64,000 nucleotides of DNA from Clostridium uliginosum (GCF_900112485.1 NZ_FOMG01000002.1:210363-274362), one strand, 5' to 3'; positions 33,501 through 42,736 are shown, numbered from the stretch's first letter. Notes: generated by a model not told the origin, from the letters alone. Made by a program: numbers and translations.

Positions 33501-35063
33501 TTAGAAAATTGCTCTTCCTGGTATAATAATTTTCTTACCAACTTCAATATATTCCGGATCTTCAATATTGTTAATTTTTAATAAAGATGCTACTGTCGTA
33601 TTATATTTTTTAGCTAAATCCCAAAGAGTATCTTCTTCCCCTACAACATAAATAGTTACACTAGCTTTTTTTTCTGGTGCTTCTCCATCTTGTTCGATTA
33701 CATCAGATATAAATTGTTTTTTCATTTCATAACATATTTTTGCTGATAATATCACTGTAGCTTTTACTGCAATAGTATTTGCTTCTATCGTCGTGTCTAT
33801 ATTTTCTAAATTATTTCTTATTATTGCCTTCATTCCATCTCTAGCTCCAAATATATCAACTATTGATGTAAAAGGAATTTCTGATTTTACACTTGCTACA
33901 TACTTATCTTGATCACTTGTTTTATATAAGATATCAACTTTTAGTATTCCATCTACAATAACTTTATCTATTTCAACTTGTTTATCTGTTATTATTACTG
34001 ATGCATTAGATGATATTATTTGATCAGGCTTTAAATTATTTTCTTTTAATGGAATATTATCTTTAACCATTATTTCTGAACTATTAGTTCCTTGAATAGC
34101 TCCTAATTCATATTCATCTTTTCTTAGCTCAATTAAAAATTTAGGAGAATATGCATCCTTAATAACATCAATATTTTCCTTTGAAAATACCTTTACATTC
34201 GCTTTTACTAAAAATTCATTATTTATAATTCTTACTTCTCCTAAATCATCTTCTTCTAGCATCAAATCATTGTTTACTATATCATAAGAAACTGAGTACA
34301 TCATTTCTGAATTAACACCCTTTAGCTCTTCCTCTTTAGATAAGTAGACATCATCCTCAATTGATATAAGTTCCCTAGAATCATCACCTTTATATAATAT
34401 ATTTAATTTACAGTAACAACTAAGGTATATTTTATCTTCTAAAATTTTTATTTCCTTCTTATGGAGTAACAAAGAACACTTTAAAATTTTATTAATTTGT
34501 GGCTTATCCATTCCTACTCTAATTGTAGATTTACCAGATAATTCAATTTCTTCACTTCCACTTATTCTATTAATTGTTTCTGTTTTCTTTAATATCTCAA
34601 TATCATCTGTTCCTTCAATATCCTTTACAAATTCAAATTCACTGCTTTTATAAATCTCCCAATCTATTCCAAATATACCCTGTATAGATATTTTTCTTTC
34701 ATTCATTATAGCAGCTTCAATATGTTCCACTTTGCACTCTACTTCGCAAACAACTTTATGTTCTCCTTGATTCAAATCAATATTACTAGTAAACTTTTCA
34801 GTGTAATTGACTGAATTTGCAACAAGTCCCTCTTCTCTAGCTAAATATAAAACTGTATACTCAACCTTCCCTTCTAATACTATCTTATCTCCAACTAGCT
34901 CCTTACTAACTATCATAGGTCTAGCTTCAACCGTTAATATCTCTTGTACATCTGGATGAGTATCTGGAATTAAGTATTCTTCTTTTAAAACAGAATTAGA
35001 ATTGCTTTCTCTGATTAATTGTTCAAATCCAATACTTTCTTTTATAGCATCTATTTGTGACAT
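33501..35063 (-). CDS. SipL-like spore morphogenesis protein (DUF3794 + LysM)
   Basis: 520 residues: repeated beta-rich DUF3794 segments (beginning EYLIPDTHPDVQEILTVEA) over about 460 residues, then a C-terminal LysM domain (VVGEEDTLWDLAKKYNTTVA). This architecture is that of SipL, which in C. difficile binds SpoIVA through its LysM domain and is needed to encase the forespore with coat. It sits near veg and yabG, other sporulation-linked genes. I saw no clear sigma-E box upstream. Confidence 0.88.
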   Translation of the reverse strand: MSQIDAIKESIGFEQLIRESNSNSVLKEEYLIPDTHPDVQEILTVEARPMIVSKELVGDKIVLEGKVEYTVLYLAREEGLVANSVNYTEKFTSNIDLNQGEHKVVCEVECKVEHIEAAIMNERKISIQGIFGIDWEIYKSSEFEFVKDIEGTDDIEILKKTETINRISGSEEIELSGKSTIRVGMDKPQINKILKCSLLLHKKEIKILEDKIYLSCYCKLNILYKGDDSRELISIEDDVYLSKEEELKGVNSEMMYSVSYDIVNNDLMLEEDDLGEVRIINNEFLVKANVKVFSKENIDVIKDAYSPKFLIELRKDEYELGAIQGTNSSEIMVKDNIPLKENNLKPDQIISSNASVIITDKQVEIDKVIVDGILKVDILYKTSDQDKYVASVKSEIPFTSIVDIFGARDGMKAIIRNNLENIDTTIEANTIAVKATVILSAKICYEMKKQFISDVIEQDGEAPEKKASVTIYVVGEEDTLWDLAKKYNTTVASLLKINNIEDPEYIEVGKKIIIPGRAIF

Positions 35064-35246
35064 ACTTTATACCTCCCATAAAATTTCTACTATTTATTTA
35101 TATACTTATACTTATAGATTTATGATATAAATCTAATTAATGTTTAAAAATATTTTTTAATTAATATTTCCAAGTATTAATTAAATTTAGGAGTTTTAAA
35201 ATATTTGTCGTAAGTTAATTTTTTCTGTTTTTTATTAATAAATATG

Positions 35247-35275
35247 TTGACATATATTATAATTTGTCGTATCAT
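35247..35275 (+). promoter_or_regulatory. Promoter of a candidate small RNA
   Basis: TTGACA (35247-35252), exact 17-bp spacer, TATCAT (35270-35275). It points away from the SipL-like gene into a gene-free gap that ends in a plus-strand terminator. Confidence 0.65.
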
Positions 35276-35281
35276 AGTAAT

Positions 35282-35370
35282 TGGTTATTGACCATATAAC
35301 CTCTCATAAATTCTCAATACCCTTTTATACCATAGTTGAAAGATGGAAACCCACCATCTTTCTTTTTTTT
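35282..35370 (+). ncRNA. Candidate small RNA of about 89 nt
   Basis: The predicted transcript starts near 35282 and ends in an intrinsic terminator: stem GAAAGATGG/CCATCTTTC (35338-35346 with 35354-35362), loop AAACCCA, then eight T. A 5' hairpin GGTTAT/ATAACC (35283-35288 with 35296-35301) precedes an unpaired middle rich in A, C and T. No start codon with a ribosome site lies inside. Both flanking genes are on minus, so the terminator has no other gene to serve. I do not recognise it as a known RNA family. Confidence 0.6.
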
Positions 35371-35393
35371 ATAACTTTTTATTTCTTATTTTT

Positions 35394-35433
35394 AGGCACA
35401 TGAAAGAAAATAATAGACCAAAGATGTGCCTTA
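35394..35433 (+). repeat. Minimal AB repeat (40 bp)
   Basis: Reads TAGGCACATGAAAGAAAATA, ATAGACCAAAGATGTGCCTTA: an end A running straight into the outer eight bases of the opposite end. Looks like an internal deletion that kept both termini. Similar to 54646-54687. Confidence 0.8.
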
Positions 35434-35453
35434 TATTTCATAAAATACTCTAT

Positions 35454-35482
35454 AAAAAAAACTTCGATTTTAATCGAAGTTT
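35454..35482 (-). terminator. veg terminator
   Basis: Stem AAACTTCGATT/AATCGAAGTTT (35459-35469 with 35472-35482) with a T-run on minus; overlaps the veg stop. Confidence 0.88.
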
Positions 35483-35723
35483 ATATTGAAGTTGGAAATA
35501 CCAATTGTACAGTCTTTGTTAATACATCTGAGTAACTATATGTCACAGTCCTTTGGGTGTCACTTTTTAACCTTATTACAAAAATACTAGGATATACACT
35601 TTCAATTACTCCATCATTAACTAAAATCTTTTTTCTTCCTCCATTAGCCTTTAAAGTAACCTTTTCTCCTATATGTCTCTCTATGTCTTTTTTTATAGAG
35701 GAAATTGTCTTAATCGTATCCAT
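35481..35723 (-). CDS. veg: Veg family protein
   Basis: 80 residues. MDTIKTISSIKKDIERHIGE followed by the conserved basic KVTLKANGGRKK segment and the C-terminal beta strands are the Veg (DUF1021) pattern. In B. subtilis Veg is abundant and influences biofilm genes and outgrowth. ATG 35723 is chosen behind GAGGGTG; the open frame extends upstream but lacks a ribosome site. It has its own consensus promoter. Confidence 0.92.
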   Translation of the reverse strand: MDTIKTISSIKKDIERHIGEKVTLKANGGRKKILVNDGVIESVYPSIFVIRLKSDTQRTVTYSYSDVLTKTVQLVFPTSI

Positions 35724-35747
35724 ACAAACACCCTCTTTCCATCTTAT

Positions 35748-35776
35748 ATTATACATAAAAAGCATACTTTTGTCAA
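35748..35776 (-). promoter_or_regulatory. veg promoter, perfect sigma-A consensus
   Basis: On minus TTGACA (35771-35776), 17-bp spacer, TATAAT (35748-35753), 24 nt from the start codon. Matches the very strong veg promoters known in Firmicutes. Confidence 0.92.
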
Positions 35777-36024
35777 ACAAAATTTATATTTTATCATTTA
35801 TAATAGCTGTTTGTCAATGTTAAGATTTTGTAAAAAGTATCTTTTTATCGCCTTTACACCTTTTATTATCTATCTTTAACAAAATTTTATTCTTTTTAAC
35901 AATTAAACTTTTTAACGATAAAATATTCTTAGTTTTATAAAATTATAAACATATTTAATAGTACTTCATTTAAACTCATTTACTAAGTATGTTAGAATAA
36001 CTAAATCATAACTTTAATTATGAG

Positions 36025-36888
36025 TTAAATAAATGAAGACTTAGGATATCCTTCTCTATATTTTCCCCTTGTTTGTAATCCTCCAATTCCTTTTATTCCT
36101 GTTATTGTGTTTTCTATAACATCTGTAATAGATACAACCTTATCTATTCTTGTATATGCAATCTTTTCACAAACAAATACTGGATCCAGACAATGTATTA
36201 GTACTCTACTTGGAGAAGATGCAAAATTAGCACCGGCATCCAACATACACTCATAACAACTTTGACAAGCACCTGCAAAAATCACTAATTCGTCATAGCT
36301 TGAATTATAATTTCTTAATTCCTTAATAGATTCTAAATAATATCTTGAATTCCTATAATTATTCAAATCCAAATAATTCCGAGTATCTTTGAGTACACTA
36401 TCATGACCTGTTATAACAACTATATCAGGCTTTATTTCCTTAACTAAATCAACTATAACGTATGGCTGTTTATCCTCAGGTACACACTTCCCTACTGCAT
36501 CTAAAGATAATTGTTTATATACTTTTAGACATGTCTCCATATAATCACTATCTCCATCAACATGTAATATCTTTCCCGGCCTTCCAAACATTAATTCATC
36601 ATCAGGCTTTATTTTAGGAGCTTTATTAACCTTATCTCTAAGATCTCCTCTTAATGAAATAGCTTTCTTTATAGTCGCATTTACTCTTGTATTTAAAATT
36701 TTATCCTTAGAGCCAATATGATCATCATTAACTTCTTCAAGATCTTCTGATATTGCATCAGCAATTATTCTTATGTTAATTCCTTTTAGAATAAAAATAT
36801 TTTTCCCATTTTCTTTTTTAATATCAATTATTTTAAATGTTACATCCTTATCATATGACTTTCTTACAACTACATCCCCTATATCCAT
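36025..36888 (-). CDS. yabG: Sporulation-specific protease YabG
   Basis: Cysteine protease that processes spore-coat proteins; 287 residues. GDVVVRKSYDKDVTFKI at the N-terminus, PDIVVITGHDSV and IFAGACQSCYECMLDAGANF (putative active Cys/His region) and the tail GIGGLQTRGKYREGYP all fit. AGGAG is just upstream of ATG. A sigma-K-like CATAGTATG lies upstream on minus (about 36927-36935), but with one mismatch and a 15-bp spacer to AC. The 300-bp gap to veg shows nothing further. Confidence 0.93.
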   Translation of the reverse strand: MDIGDVVVRKSYDKDVTFKIIDIKKENGKNIFILKGINIRIIADAISEDLEEVNDDHIGSKDKILNTRVNATIKKAISLRGDLRDKVNKAPKIKPDDELMFGRPGKILHVDGDSDYMETCLKVYKQLSLDAVGKCVPEDKQPYVIVDLVKEIKPDIVVITGHDSVLKDTRNYLDLNNYRNSRYYLESIKELRNYNSSYDELVIFAGACQSCYECMLDAGANFASSPSRVLIHCLDPVFVCEKIAYTRIDKVVSITDVIENTITGIKGIGGLQTRGKYREGYPKSSFI

Positions 36889-37062
36889 TTTTTCTCCTAA
36901 ATATATTGTTATTAATTCATACTATGATTTTCTCATCAAAAGTTTCTACTTCTTTATATAAAAATTAGAAATAAGGGATCCTAAAAATTTAATAGTCCAA
37001 TATGTTTTTTATTATACTTTGTACACAGAAGGTAAGCCCTATTAATATAAGTATAAAGAACT

Positions 37063-37223
37063 TAGGCACATTCAAAAAATAATAGACCAGTATGTTTGTC
37101 TATTTTGCGTCACACTACGTCGGTAAGTTCAGCCAATAGCTCGCTATTAACTGAACTTACCTCCTTGTATGACACAAAATATACGACGCATCTTTGGTCT
37201 ATTATTTTCTTTCATGTGCCTTA
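37063..37223 (-). repeat. Best-preserved full AB repeat
   Basis: 161 bp between yabG and a cotS-like gene. End B left (TAGGCACATTCAAAAAATAA), end A right (inward TAAGGCACATGAAAGAAAAT). The central hairpin is complete: GTAAGTTCAG (37123-37132) pairs with CTGAACTTAC (37151-37160), and an inner AATAGC/GCTATT (37135-37140 with 37143-37148) closes it. Inner flanks are GTCTATTTTGCGTCACACTA on the B side and ACGACGCATCTTTGG on the A side. Confidence 0.95.
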
Positions 37224-37252
37224 TATTAATAGGACCTTTCCTATCATATTCA

Positions 37253-38254
37253 TTATTGTATTTTGTATTCATTTTTAAAAGCATCTAAAAATGCTAAAAA
37301 CTTCTCCTTTTCTTCAATTATAGAATTTAATTTATTGGTAAATGTATTTTGTCCCCAATTTACTTCATTATAATAATATCTATTAGCTAATCTCCAATAT
37401 CTTTGTGGAAATTGTAAATATGCATATAGTACTTTATATTCCTCTTTATTTAACTCAGAAATTGAATTATATGAATCAATAATAGTTTTAGCAAATTCCA
37501 AATTCCAATCTACTCTTTTTAAAACCTTTATCATAAAATTACTTATATCAAACGTTCTAACTTCTCTCTTACAATAATCAAAGTCTATAACATGTGTAAC
37601 CCCCTTATCATCTAATATTATATTATGATAGGTAAAATCATGATGACAAAAACCTTTTTCTTGTTCTGCAAGCATACACAATTCATAATAGTTTGAATCC
37701 ATTAATGTTGATATAGCTTTTTTACCAATCTCTTTATAAAATTCTACTGATTTTAAATAAAGCATGTCAAAGTCATTTTTAATACTTTTTTTCCTTATTA
37801 TGTCCTTCATCTTGTCTAAAGACTTTGTCCTCTTTTCCATCAAATGAGGCCATCTTCCCAGATCACTCTTTAACTTAGAATTTTCTGGTGGGTCATACCC
37901 TTTAGATGCTTCATGCATGCGAGCTAAAGTTTCTGCCGCAATCCTCACTTCATCAATATTACGAAAATCACATTCTCTTCCTTCTAACCACTCAGATAAA
38001 GTATATAAATCCTCATTAACTAGTGCATATGGTTCCCCCTCTGAATTTAAATAGTACCTATCTAAACTACTAAATCCATTCTTTATTAAATGCTCCTTTG
38101 CCCCATATACGAATAACAATTTTTGAGGTCCATAGTTTATCCTTTTTAAACATCTTTCCCCCTTATTAGTCTTAAGATAGTAAACACCTTTATTAGCCTT
38201 AATTATTTCTATCTTAATATCAAATTGTCTTTCTATTTCAAATTCCCGCATCAT
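37253..38254 (-). CDS. CotS-family spore coat protein (kinase-like fold)
   Basis: 333 residues, aminoglycoside-phosphotransferase/choline-kinase fold. The catalytic loop is GFCHHDFTYHNIIL and the metal-binding DFG-equivalent is VIDFDYCKREVRTFDI, both intact, so it may be an active small-molecule or sugar kinase. CotS proteins are inner-coat components in Bacillus, encoded beside a glycosyltransferase (cotSA), as here. ATG 38254 follows GGAGG by 8 nt; the GTG at 38263 overlaps the ribosome site. Divergent from the next gene. Confidence 0.88.
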   Translation of the reverse strand: MMREFEIERQFDIKIEIIKANKGVYYLKTNKGERCLKRINYGPQKLLFVYGAKEHLIKNGFSSLDRYYLNSEGEPYALVNEDLYTLSEWLEGRECDFRNIDEVRIAAETLARMHEASKGYDPPENSKLKSDLGRWPHLMEKRTKSLDKMKDIIRKKSIKNDFDMLYLKSVEFYKEIGKKAISTLMDSNYYELCMLAEQEKGFCHHDFTYHNIILDDKGVTHVIDFDYCKREVRTFDISNFMIKVLKRVDWNLEFAKTIIDSYNSISELNKEEYKVLYAYLQFPQRYWRLANRYYYNEVNWGQNTFTNKLNSIIEEKEKFLAFLDAFKNEYKIQ

Positions 38255-38299
38255 AGTGCTCACCTCCTTTATATTTATATGTGGATATTACTTCTTTTA

Positions 38300-38329
38300 T
38301 TAACATTTTTTATATTCTTTTAATATAAT
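38300..38329 (+). promoter_or_regulatory. Candidate promoter of the first GT4 gene
   Basis: TTAACA (38300-38305), 18-bp spacer, TATAAT (38324-38329), 33 nt from the start codon. Confidence 0.45.
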
Positions 38330-38362
38330 ATACTAAGATAAATGCTTGGAAAGGATTAAGTA

Positions 38363-39481
38363 ATGCGAATAGGAATAGATGGTAGAGCTGCAAAATGGTA
38401 TAGGGGCACGGGTATAGGCACATATACACATGAACTCATCAGAGGTTTAAATAATATTGATTCTAAGAATGACTATTTAATTTTTATGCCTAAATTGGAT
38501 TCTCTCAATAATTTAAAGAATAACTTTTCAATTAAAACTGTTGAATCTACTGCATGTGACAGCTTTTGGGATGAAATAAAAGTTCCTAATATTTTAAATA
38601 ATTCAGATATCGAACTTTATCATGTTCCCCAAAATGGGATTGGAATTTCTAAAAATGTTAATTGTAAAAAAGTAATTACATTACATGATATAATCCCTTT
38701 AAGAATGCCAGAAACTGTTAGCGACAGATACCTTAAAATTTTCAATGAGGAATTACCTAACATTTTAGATGATTGTGAAGGTATAATTACTGTTTCAGAA
38801 TTTTCTAAGAATGATATTGCTAAAGAATTTAAATTTCCTAAAGAAAATATATATGTTACTCCACTTGCCGCTGAAGAAATTTACAAACCTTTAAGTAAAT
38901 GTCAATGTAAGAAAATTATTACTGATAAATATCATATAGAAGAAGATTTTATTCTTTATGTAGGCGGTTTTAGTCCAAGAAAAAATATTTTAGGATTAAT
39001 TGAAGCTTACTCAAAACTTCCTTATGCTACAAAAGAAAAATTCAAATTAGTTATTATAGGGAAAAAAGGACCTTCTTATAATAGATATAAAGAAAGATCT
39101 GAAACTTTAGGTGTGTCTTCTCAAGTAATTTTTACTGATTTTATTCCACTTGAGGATATGCCAATATTTTATAATGCTACAGAAGTTTTGGTTTATCCAT
39201 CATTCTATGAAGGTTTTGGACTTCCCCCATTAGAAGGAATGGCTTGTGGTACTCCAGTAATTGCTTCTAATGTCACCTCATTGCCTGAGGTATGTTATGA
39301 ATCTGCTTTGTTAATAGATCCTAATGATATAGATGCTTTATCATATAATATTCAAAGGGTATTAGATAACAGTCTATTAAAATTAACTATGGTTAATAAA
39401 AGCTTAAATAGAAGTTCCCAATTTTCATGGGATAAAACAGCTTGTAATACTTTAAGTGCTTATGAATCAATATTAAATTAA
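38363..39481 (+). CDS. GT4-family glycosyltransferase (CotSA-like)
   Basis: 372 residues, GT-B fold. The N-terminal acceptor domain starts MRIGIDGRAAKWYRGTGIGT; the donor domain has LYVGGFSPRKNILGLIEAY and the EX7E retaining motif in YEGFGLPPLEGMACGTPVIAS. Adjacent to CotS-type genes on the opposite strand, which suggests a role in decorating coat components with sugar. It is a paralogue of the product of 42804-43925, with shared segments such as LYHVPQNGIG. Confidence 0.88.
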   Translation: MRIGIDGRAAKWYRGTGIGTYTHELIRGLNNIDSKNDYLIFMPKLDSLNNLKNNFSIKTVESTACDSFWDEIKVPNILNNSDIELYHVPQNGIGISKNVNCKKVITLHDIIPLRMPETVSDRYLKIFNEELPNILDDCEGIITVSEFSKNDIAKEFKFPKENIYVTPLAAEEIYKPLSKCQCKKIITDKYHIEEDFILYVGGFSPRKNILGLIEAYSKLPYATKEKFKLVIIGKKGPSYNRYKERSETLGVSSQVIFTDFIPLEDMPIFYNATEVLVYPSFYEGFGLPPLEGMACGTPVIASNVTSLPEVCYESALLIDPNDIDALSYNIQRVLDNSLLKLTMVNKSLNRSSQFSWDKTACNTLSAYESILN

Positions 39482-39588
39482 GGACTTGACTGACTTAAAA
39501 TTTATTAAAGCATTTTTTTGAAGTTATTGCCTAATTAAATTAAAAACAGCAAGATTTTAATTCCCACTTGAGGCGCATTTTACAAGCG

Positions 39589-39628
39589 TATTCTTAAGAA
39601 TATATATATATTCTTAAGAATATTTTTT
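39589..39628 (+). terminator. Terminator built from two identical palindromes
   Basis: TATTCTTAAGAATA occurs at 39589-39602 and 39609-39622, separated by 6 nt, so the whole 34-bp block is itself a palindrome; six T follow at 39623-39628. About 107 nt after the glycosyltransferase stop. No other gene is seen in this 330-bp gap. Confidence 0.7.
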
Positions 39629-39738
39629 GCATATTAATACCTTACAATAATTATATAGTGTTAACTAATAAATTTTAGGAAAAGTATTTATAAATAAGTT
39701 AAGAGATATATATTATTTATAAAGATGCTACTATAATA

Positions 39739-39790
39739 AACAATCAATGATTTTAAACTCCCAGAGGAGTTTTATTTATCATTGATTGTT
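39739..39790 (-). terminator. Two-tier hairpin after the cotS operon
   Basis: Outer arms AACAATCAATGAT / ATCATTGATTGTT (39739-39751 with 39778-39790), inner AAACTCC/GGAGTTT (39755-39761 with 39766-39772). 25 nt after the stop of the last gene. The T-run is weak (TTTATTATA). Confidence 0.6.
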
Positions 39791-39814
39791 CATTGATTAA
39801 GCATTTGAAATTAC

Positions 39815-40867
39815 TCATATCTCTATTTCTTTTATGTCTATTAACCTTTTATATACTTCTAAAAAATCTTTTCTAAATTGTTCATTATTTAGTTTTGATT
39901 TAAATCTATTTAAATAAACTTCATATTCCCATCTCTTCCTCTTATAATAATAATCTCTTGAGATAATATAGAAGTCCTTCGGAAAAGCTAACAAAATATA
40001 TAATATTTCCTTTTCTTCTCTTTTTAATGGAGTAACCTTTTCATATGAATCAATTGCAAGTAGCATCTTATCTATGTCAAAAGCTGAATTTTTAATACAC
40101 TTTAGAATAAAATCCCCAATATCTAGTACTCTTAAATCTAATGTTAAAAAATCAAAATCTATAATATTTACTTCTTCTTTTTTTATTAGAAAATTATGAT
40201 AAGCTAAGTCATTATGACATAGTGCTACTGTTTCCCCATCTGCTCTTAAATCTTTATATTTACTTTTGCTAAGACTTGCTTTTACATTAATAATATCACT
40301 CAAATATTTGTCTACATGCGTAATAAACAAATTATCAAATTCATTTTTGTATTTATAATTTCTTACTAGCTCTTTAAAAAAAGTAAGTTCATCATATGCC
40401 CTTTGAAATTTATTTTCTAAAGATTCATCTAATAAATCTTTATTTTGCTCACTTTGTAGCACTTCTCTTAATCCTTTAGATGCTTTATGCATTAATGCCA
40501 CATTTTCTGCACATAACTTAATCTCTAATGGATTTGTAAAGCATGCTTCTCTTCCATCTAAAATATCCATAACTACATAAAGTTCGCCTTTCCATTTTTT
40601 ATAGGTCAAGCCATTTTTAAATTTATTATAGCTTATAATATTATTATAATTATTTTTTATATATTGTAAGCATTCATTTATTAATATTAATTTTTCCTCA
40701 TCATATTCTGTTTTTTTCAGTATTTTATTACCATTATCTGTAGACATAACAAATACATTTCTTAATGGACTTATATCATTTATGTTAATTCCTAATTCAT
40801 TAAAAAATTCTAAACTTAAATCATAGTCACATAAAAAATTTTTCTCAGCATATCTAATTTTATTCAT
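39815..40867 (-). CDS. CotS-family spore coat protein (kinase-like fold)
   Basis: 350 residues. Catalytic loop ALCHNDLAYHNFLI and metal motif NIIDFDFLTLDLRVLDIGDF are present, so the phosphotransferase residues are kept. The N-lobe Lys region (NGNKILKKTEYDEEKLILI) is recognisable. Third gene of a minus-strand operon (41663-42679, 40918-41691, 39815-40867). GAGGAGG precedes ATG 40867. Confidence 0.85.
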   Translation of the reverse strand: MNKIRYAEKNFLCDYDLSLEFFNELGININDISPLRNVFVMSTDNGNKILKKTEYDEEKLILINECLQYIKNNYNNIISYNKFKNGLTYKKWKGELYVVMDILDGREACFTNPLEIKLCAENVALMHKASKGLREVLQSEQNKDLLDESLENKFQRAYDELTFFKELVRNYKYKNEFDNLFITHVDKYLSDIINVKASLSKSKYKDLRADGETVALCHNDLAYHNFLIKKEEVNIIDFDFLTLDLRVLDIGDFILKCIKNSAFDIDKMLLAIDSYEKVTPLKREEKEILYILLAFPKDFYIISRDYYYKRKRWEYEVYLNRFKSKLNNEQFRKDFLEVYKRLIDIKEIEI

Positions 40868-40917
40868 AAATTTCCTCCTCTATAAGTAAAGCGAAATATT
40901 TACTAATAATATTTAAT

Positions 40918-41691
40918 TTAAATGAATTTCTTACTTTCATATTCTATACTCTTTTTAAATTGCATTAAAAACTCTTCTTCAGTTTTTGATTTCTTATTTG
41001 CTCTATATCGTTCCCATATTCTTAAAGAATCTTTAGGATAACTATTTAACCCCTTTAAATAAAAAAAACTATCATTTGATAAATGAGATTCATATATAAA
41101 AGTCTTTATTAATTCTTCTTCATCTATTTTGCAGTTTTTTCTTTGAAGCCTTTTAATATATTTATATAAGTCCTCTTCTACTAAGTTATAAGATACATAT
41201 TTAATGCTACCGATTTGAATATTGGGTTTGTTCGTTAAATTTCCTTGATCTGCTCTACCAATACAAATTTCTTCTCTATTCATACTTCTTTCTATGATGC
41301 CAAAATAATTATGATTATATATATAATCTATTACTTCTGTTGCTTGTTGTAATATTCTCTTTCCATCTGAAATAATTAATTTATCTAAATTATTTTTCAT
41401 TCCGGTTTCAATTATTTTATCATAATCTTTTTGCAATCTTTTTACTTGAACCTTATAACTTTCAACTTCCTTTCCTATACTACTTCCTATTCTTGTTAAA
41501 CAATTTCCCCTATATCCTAATAAAATCTTATGGAGATTAACCATTAATATAACCTGAGAAATAGCTTCTTTTTTATCTATGCTCTTGTTATATATAAAAT
41601 AGTTTTCAGTAATATCTATTCCATTATTATTTAAATATTCTTTTATACCAACTTCTTTTATCTTAATCTCCTCCTTTAAAGTAGTTATCAA
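40918..41691 (-). CDS. CotS-fold pseudokinase-like protein
   Basis: About 250 residues. Aligned by eye to its two neighbours, the segment EICIGRADQGNLTN sits where they have FCHHDYAHHN, and IQIGSIKYVS where they have NIIDFDYC; catalytic Asp and metal-binding Asp are missing. The C-terminal helical part (KKSKTEEEFLMQFKKSIEYE) follows the CotS pattern. A non-catalytic coat component is therefore likely, as inference. The start is unclear: the in-frame TTG at 41691 has only a weak GAGAAG, while a strong AAAGGAGGAG at about 41667-41676 precedes an in-frame ATA at 41661. Confidence 0.65.
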   Translation of the reverse strand: MITTLKEEIKIKEVGIKEYLNNNGIDITENYFIYNKSIDKKEAISQVILMVNLHKILLGYRGNCLTRIGSSIGKEVESYKVQVKRLQKDYDKIIETGMKNNLDKLIISDGKRILQQATEVIDYIYNHNYFGIIERSMNREEICIGRADQGNLTNKPNIQIGSIKYVSYNLVEEDLYKYIKRLQRKNCKIDEEELIKTFIYESHLSNDSFFYLKGLNSYPKDSLRIWERYRANKKSKTEEEFLMQFKKSIEYESKKFI

Positions 41692-42679
41692 TAAATTCTT
41701 CTCTTTCCTGAATATCTTCTAAATACAGTTTTAACTTATTAATAAAAAATTCTTCTCCCCACGATTGTTGCTCCCAATATACTTGAATGCCTAATTGCCA
41801 AAAGCTTTGAGGAAATCTAATAAATTCTCTCATTATTGGTATTTCTTTTTTGTTAATTTCAATAATTTTTTCATAGTTATTTAGTACTATATTTGCTTTT
41901 TTCTCATCCCATTTCCTACCCTTCATCACTCTTATAATAAGAGAAGATAAATCATGCAAGTGAGAATCTAATATGCAATAATCAAAATCTATTATATTTA
42001 CTTCTTTCTTCTCATCTATAAGAATATTGTGATGTGCATAATCATGATGACAGAATCCTCTTAAAAACACCTCTTTTTCCATCAAACTTATATAATTATT
42101 ATTTTCTAATCCTCTTATGCTTTTTTCTGCTCTTTTTATTTCATTATCTATATTATCTAAATACATTAAATCAAATTCTGACTTATATGCTTTTTGATTT
42201 ATTCTGTTTTTAAAGTCTAGTATTTCATTTATCCTTGTTTTAAAAACTTCTTCCCATGAAAACCATCCAATTCTAGGCTTCATACCTTTTTTTATAGTGA
42301 AATTTTTGCTACATTCATGTAGTTCACCAAGCTTAGTGGAAATTTTAGATAATTCTATTGGATTATCATAATTACTTACTCTAGATGGAACCCATTTTGT
42401 TAAGTAACCATACTTTCCATCTATATTAATATAATCTTGTCCTAGTTTAGTCTTTATGAATTCAGGTATATTTTTAAACCCATTTTCTTGTAAGTGCTTC
42501 ATTGCAGATAAAATAAAATAAAAATGAGAAAACTGATAATTAATTACCTTCATACAGTATCCCTCATCTTTTGTAATAATTTTATAACTACTTTTAACCT
42601 TATCTATTTTTTCAACTCTTATTTCATAATTTTTTTCAATATATTTCTTTACTTGAAATGTATCATCATTATTTTTCAT
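41663..42679 (-). CDS. CotS-family spore coat protein (kinase-like fold)
   Basis: 338 residues. Catalytic loop GFCHHDYAHHNILI and IIDFDYCILDSHLHDL are intact. ATG 42679 is 6 nt after GAGG; the TTG 12 nt earlier overlaps that site. First gene of the three-gene coat operon, with a sigma-K promoter 30 nt upstream. Its last codons contain the ribosome site for the following gene. Confidence 0.87.
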   Translation of the reverse strand: MKNNDDTFQVKKYIEKNYEIRVEKIDKVKSSYKIITKDEGYCMKVINYQFSHFYFILSAMKHLQENGFKNIPEFIKTKLGQDYINIDGKYGYLTKWVPSRVSNYDNPIELSKISTKLGELHECSKNFTIKKGMKPRIGWFSWEEVFKTRINEILDFKNRINQKAYKSEFDLMYLDNIDNEIKRAEKSIRGLENNNYISLMEKEVFLRGFCHHDYAHHNILIDEKKEVNIIDFDYCILDSHLHDLSSLIIRVMKGRKWDEKKANIVLNNYEKIIEINKKEIPIMREFIRFPQSFWQLGIQVYWEQQSWGEEFFINKLKLYLEDIQEREEFIDNYFKGGD

Positions 42680-42708
42680 AAAATTCCTCAAAAAATATTG
42701 TTCTTTTT

Positions 42709-42736
42709 TATTGTATGTTATTAAATAATTTATTGT
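42709..42736 (-). promoter_or_regulatory. Sigma-K promoter of the cotS operon
   Basis: On minus AC (42735-42736), exact 17-bp spacer, CATACAATA (42709-42717), a full match to the AC-N16/17-CATAnnnTA consensus of the late mother-cell sigma factor. About 30 nt upstream of ATG 42679. It ties this operon to coat formation. Confidence 0.75.

Noticed and set aside
36927..36952. Sigma-K promoter of yabG
   Set aside because: CATAGTATG has one mismatch and the AC is 15 bp away, so it was not listed as a feature.
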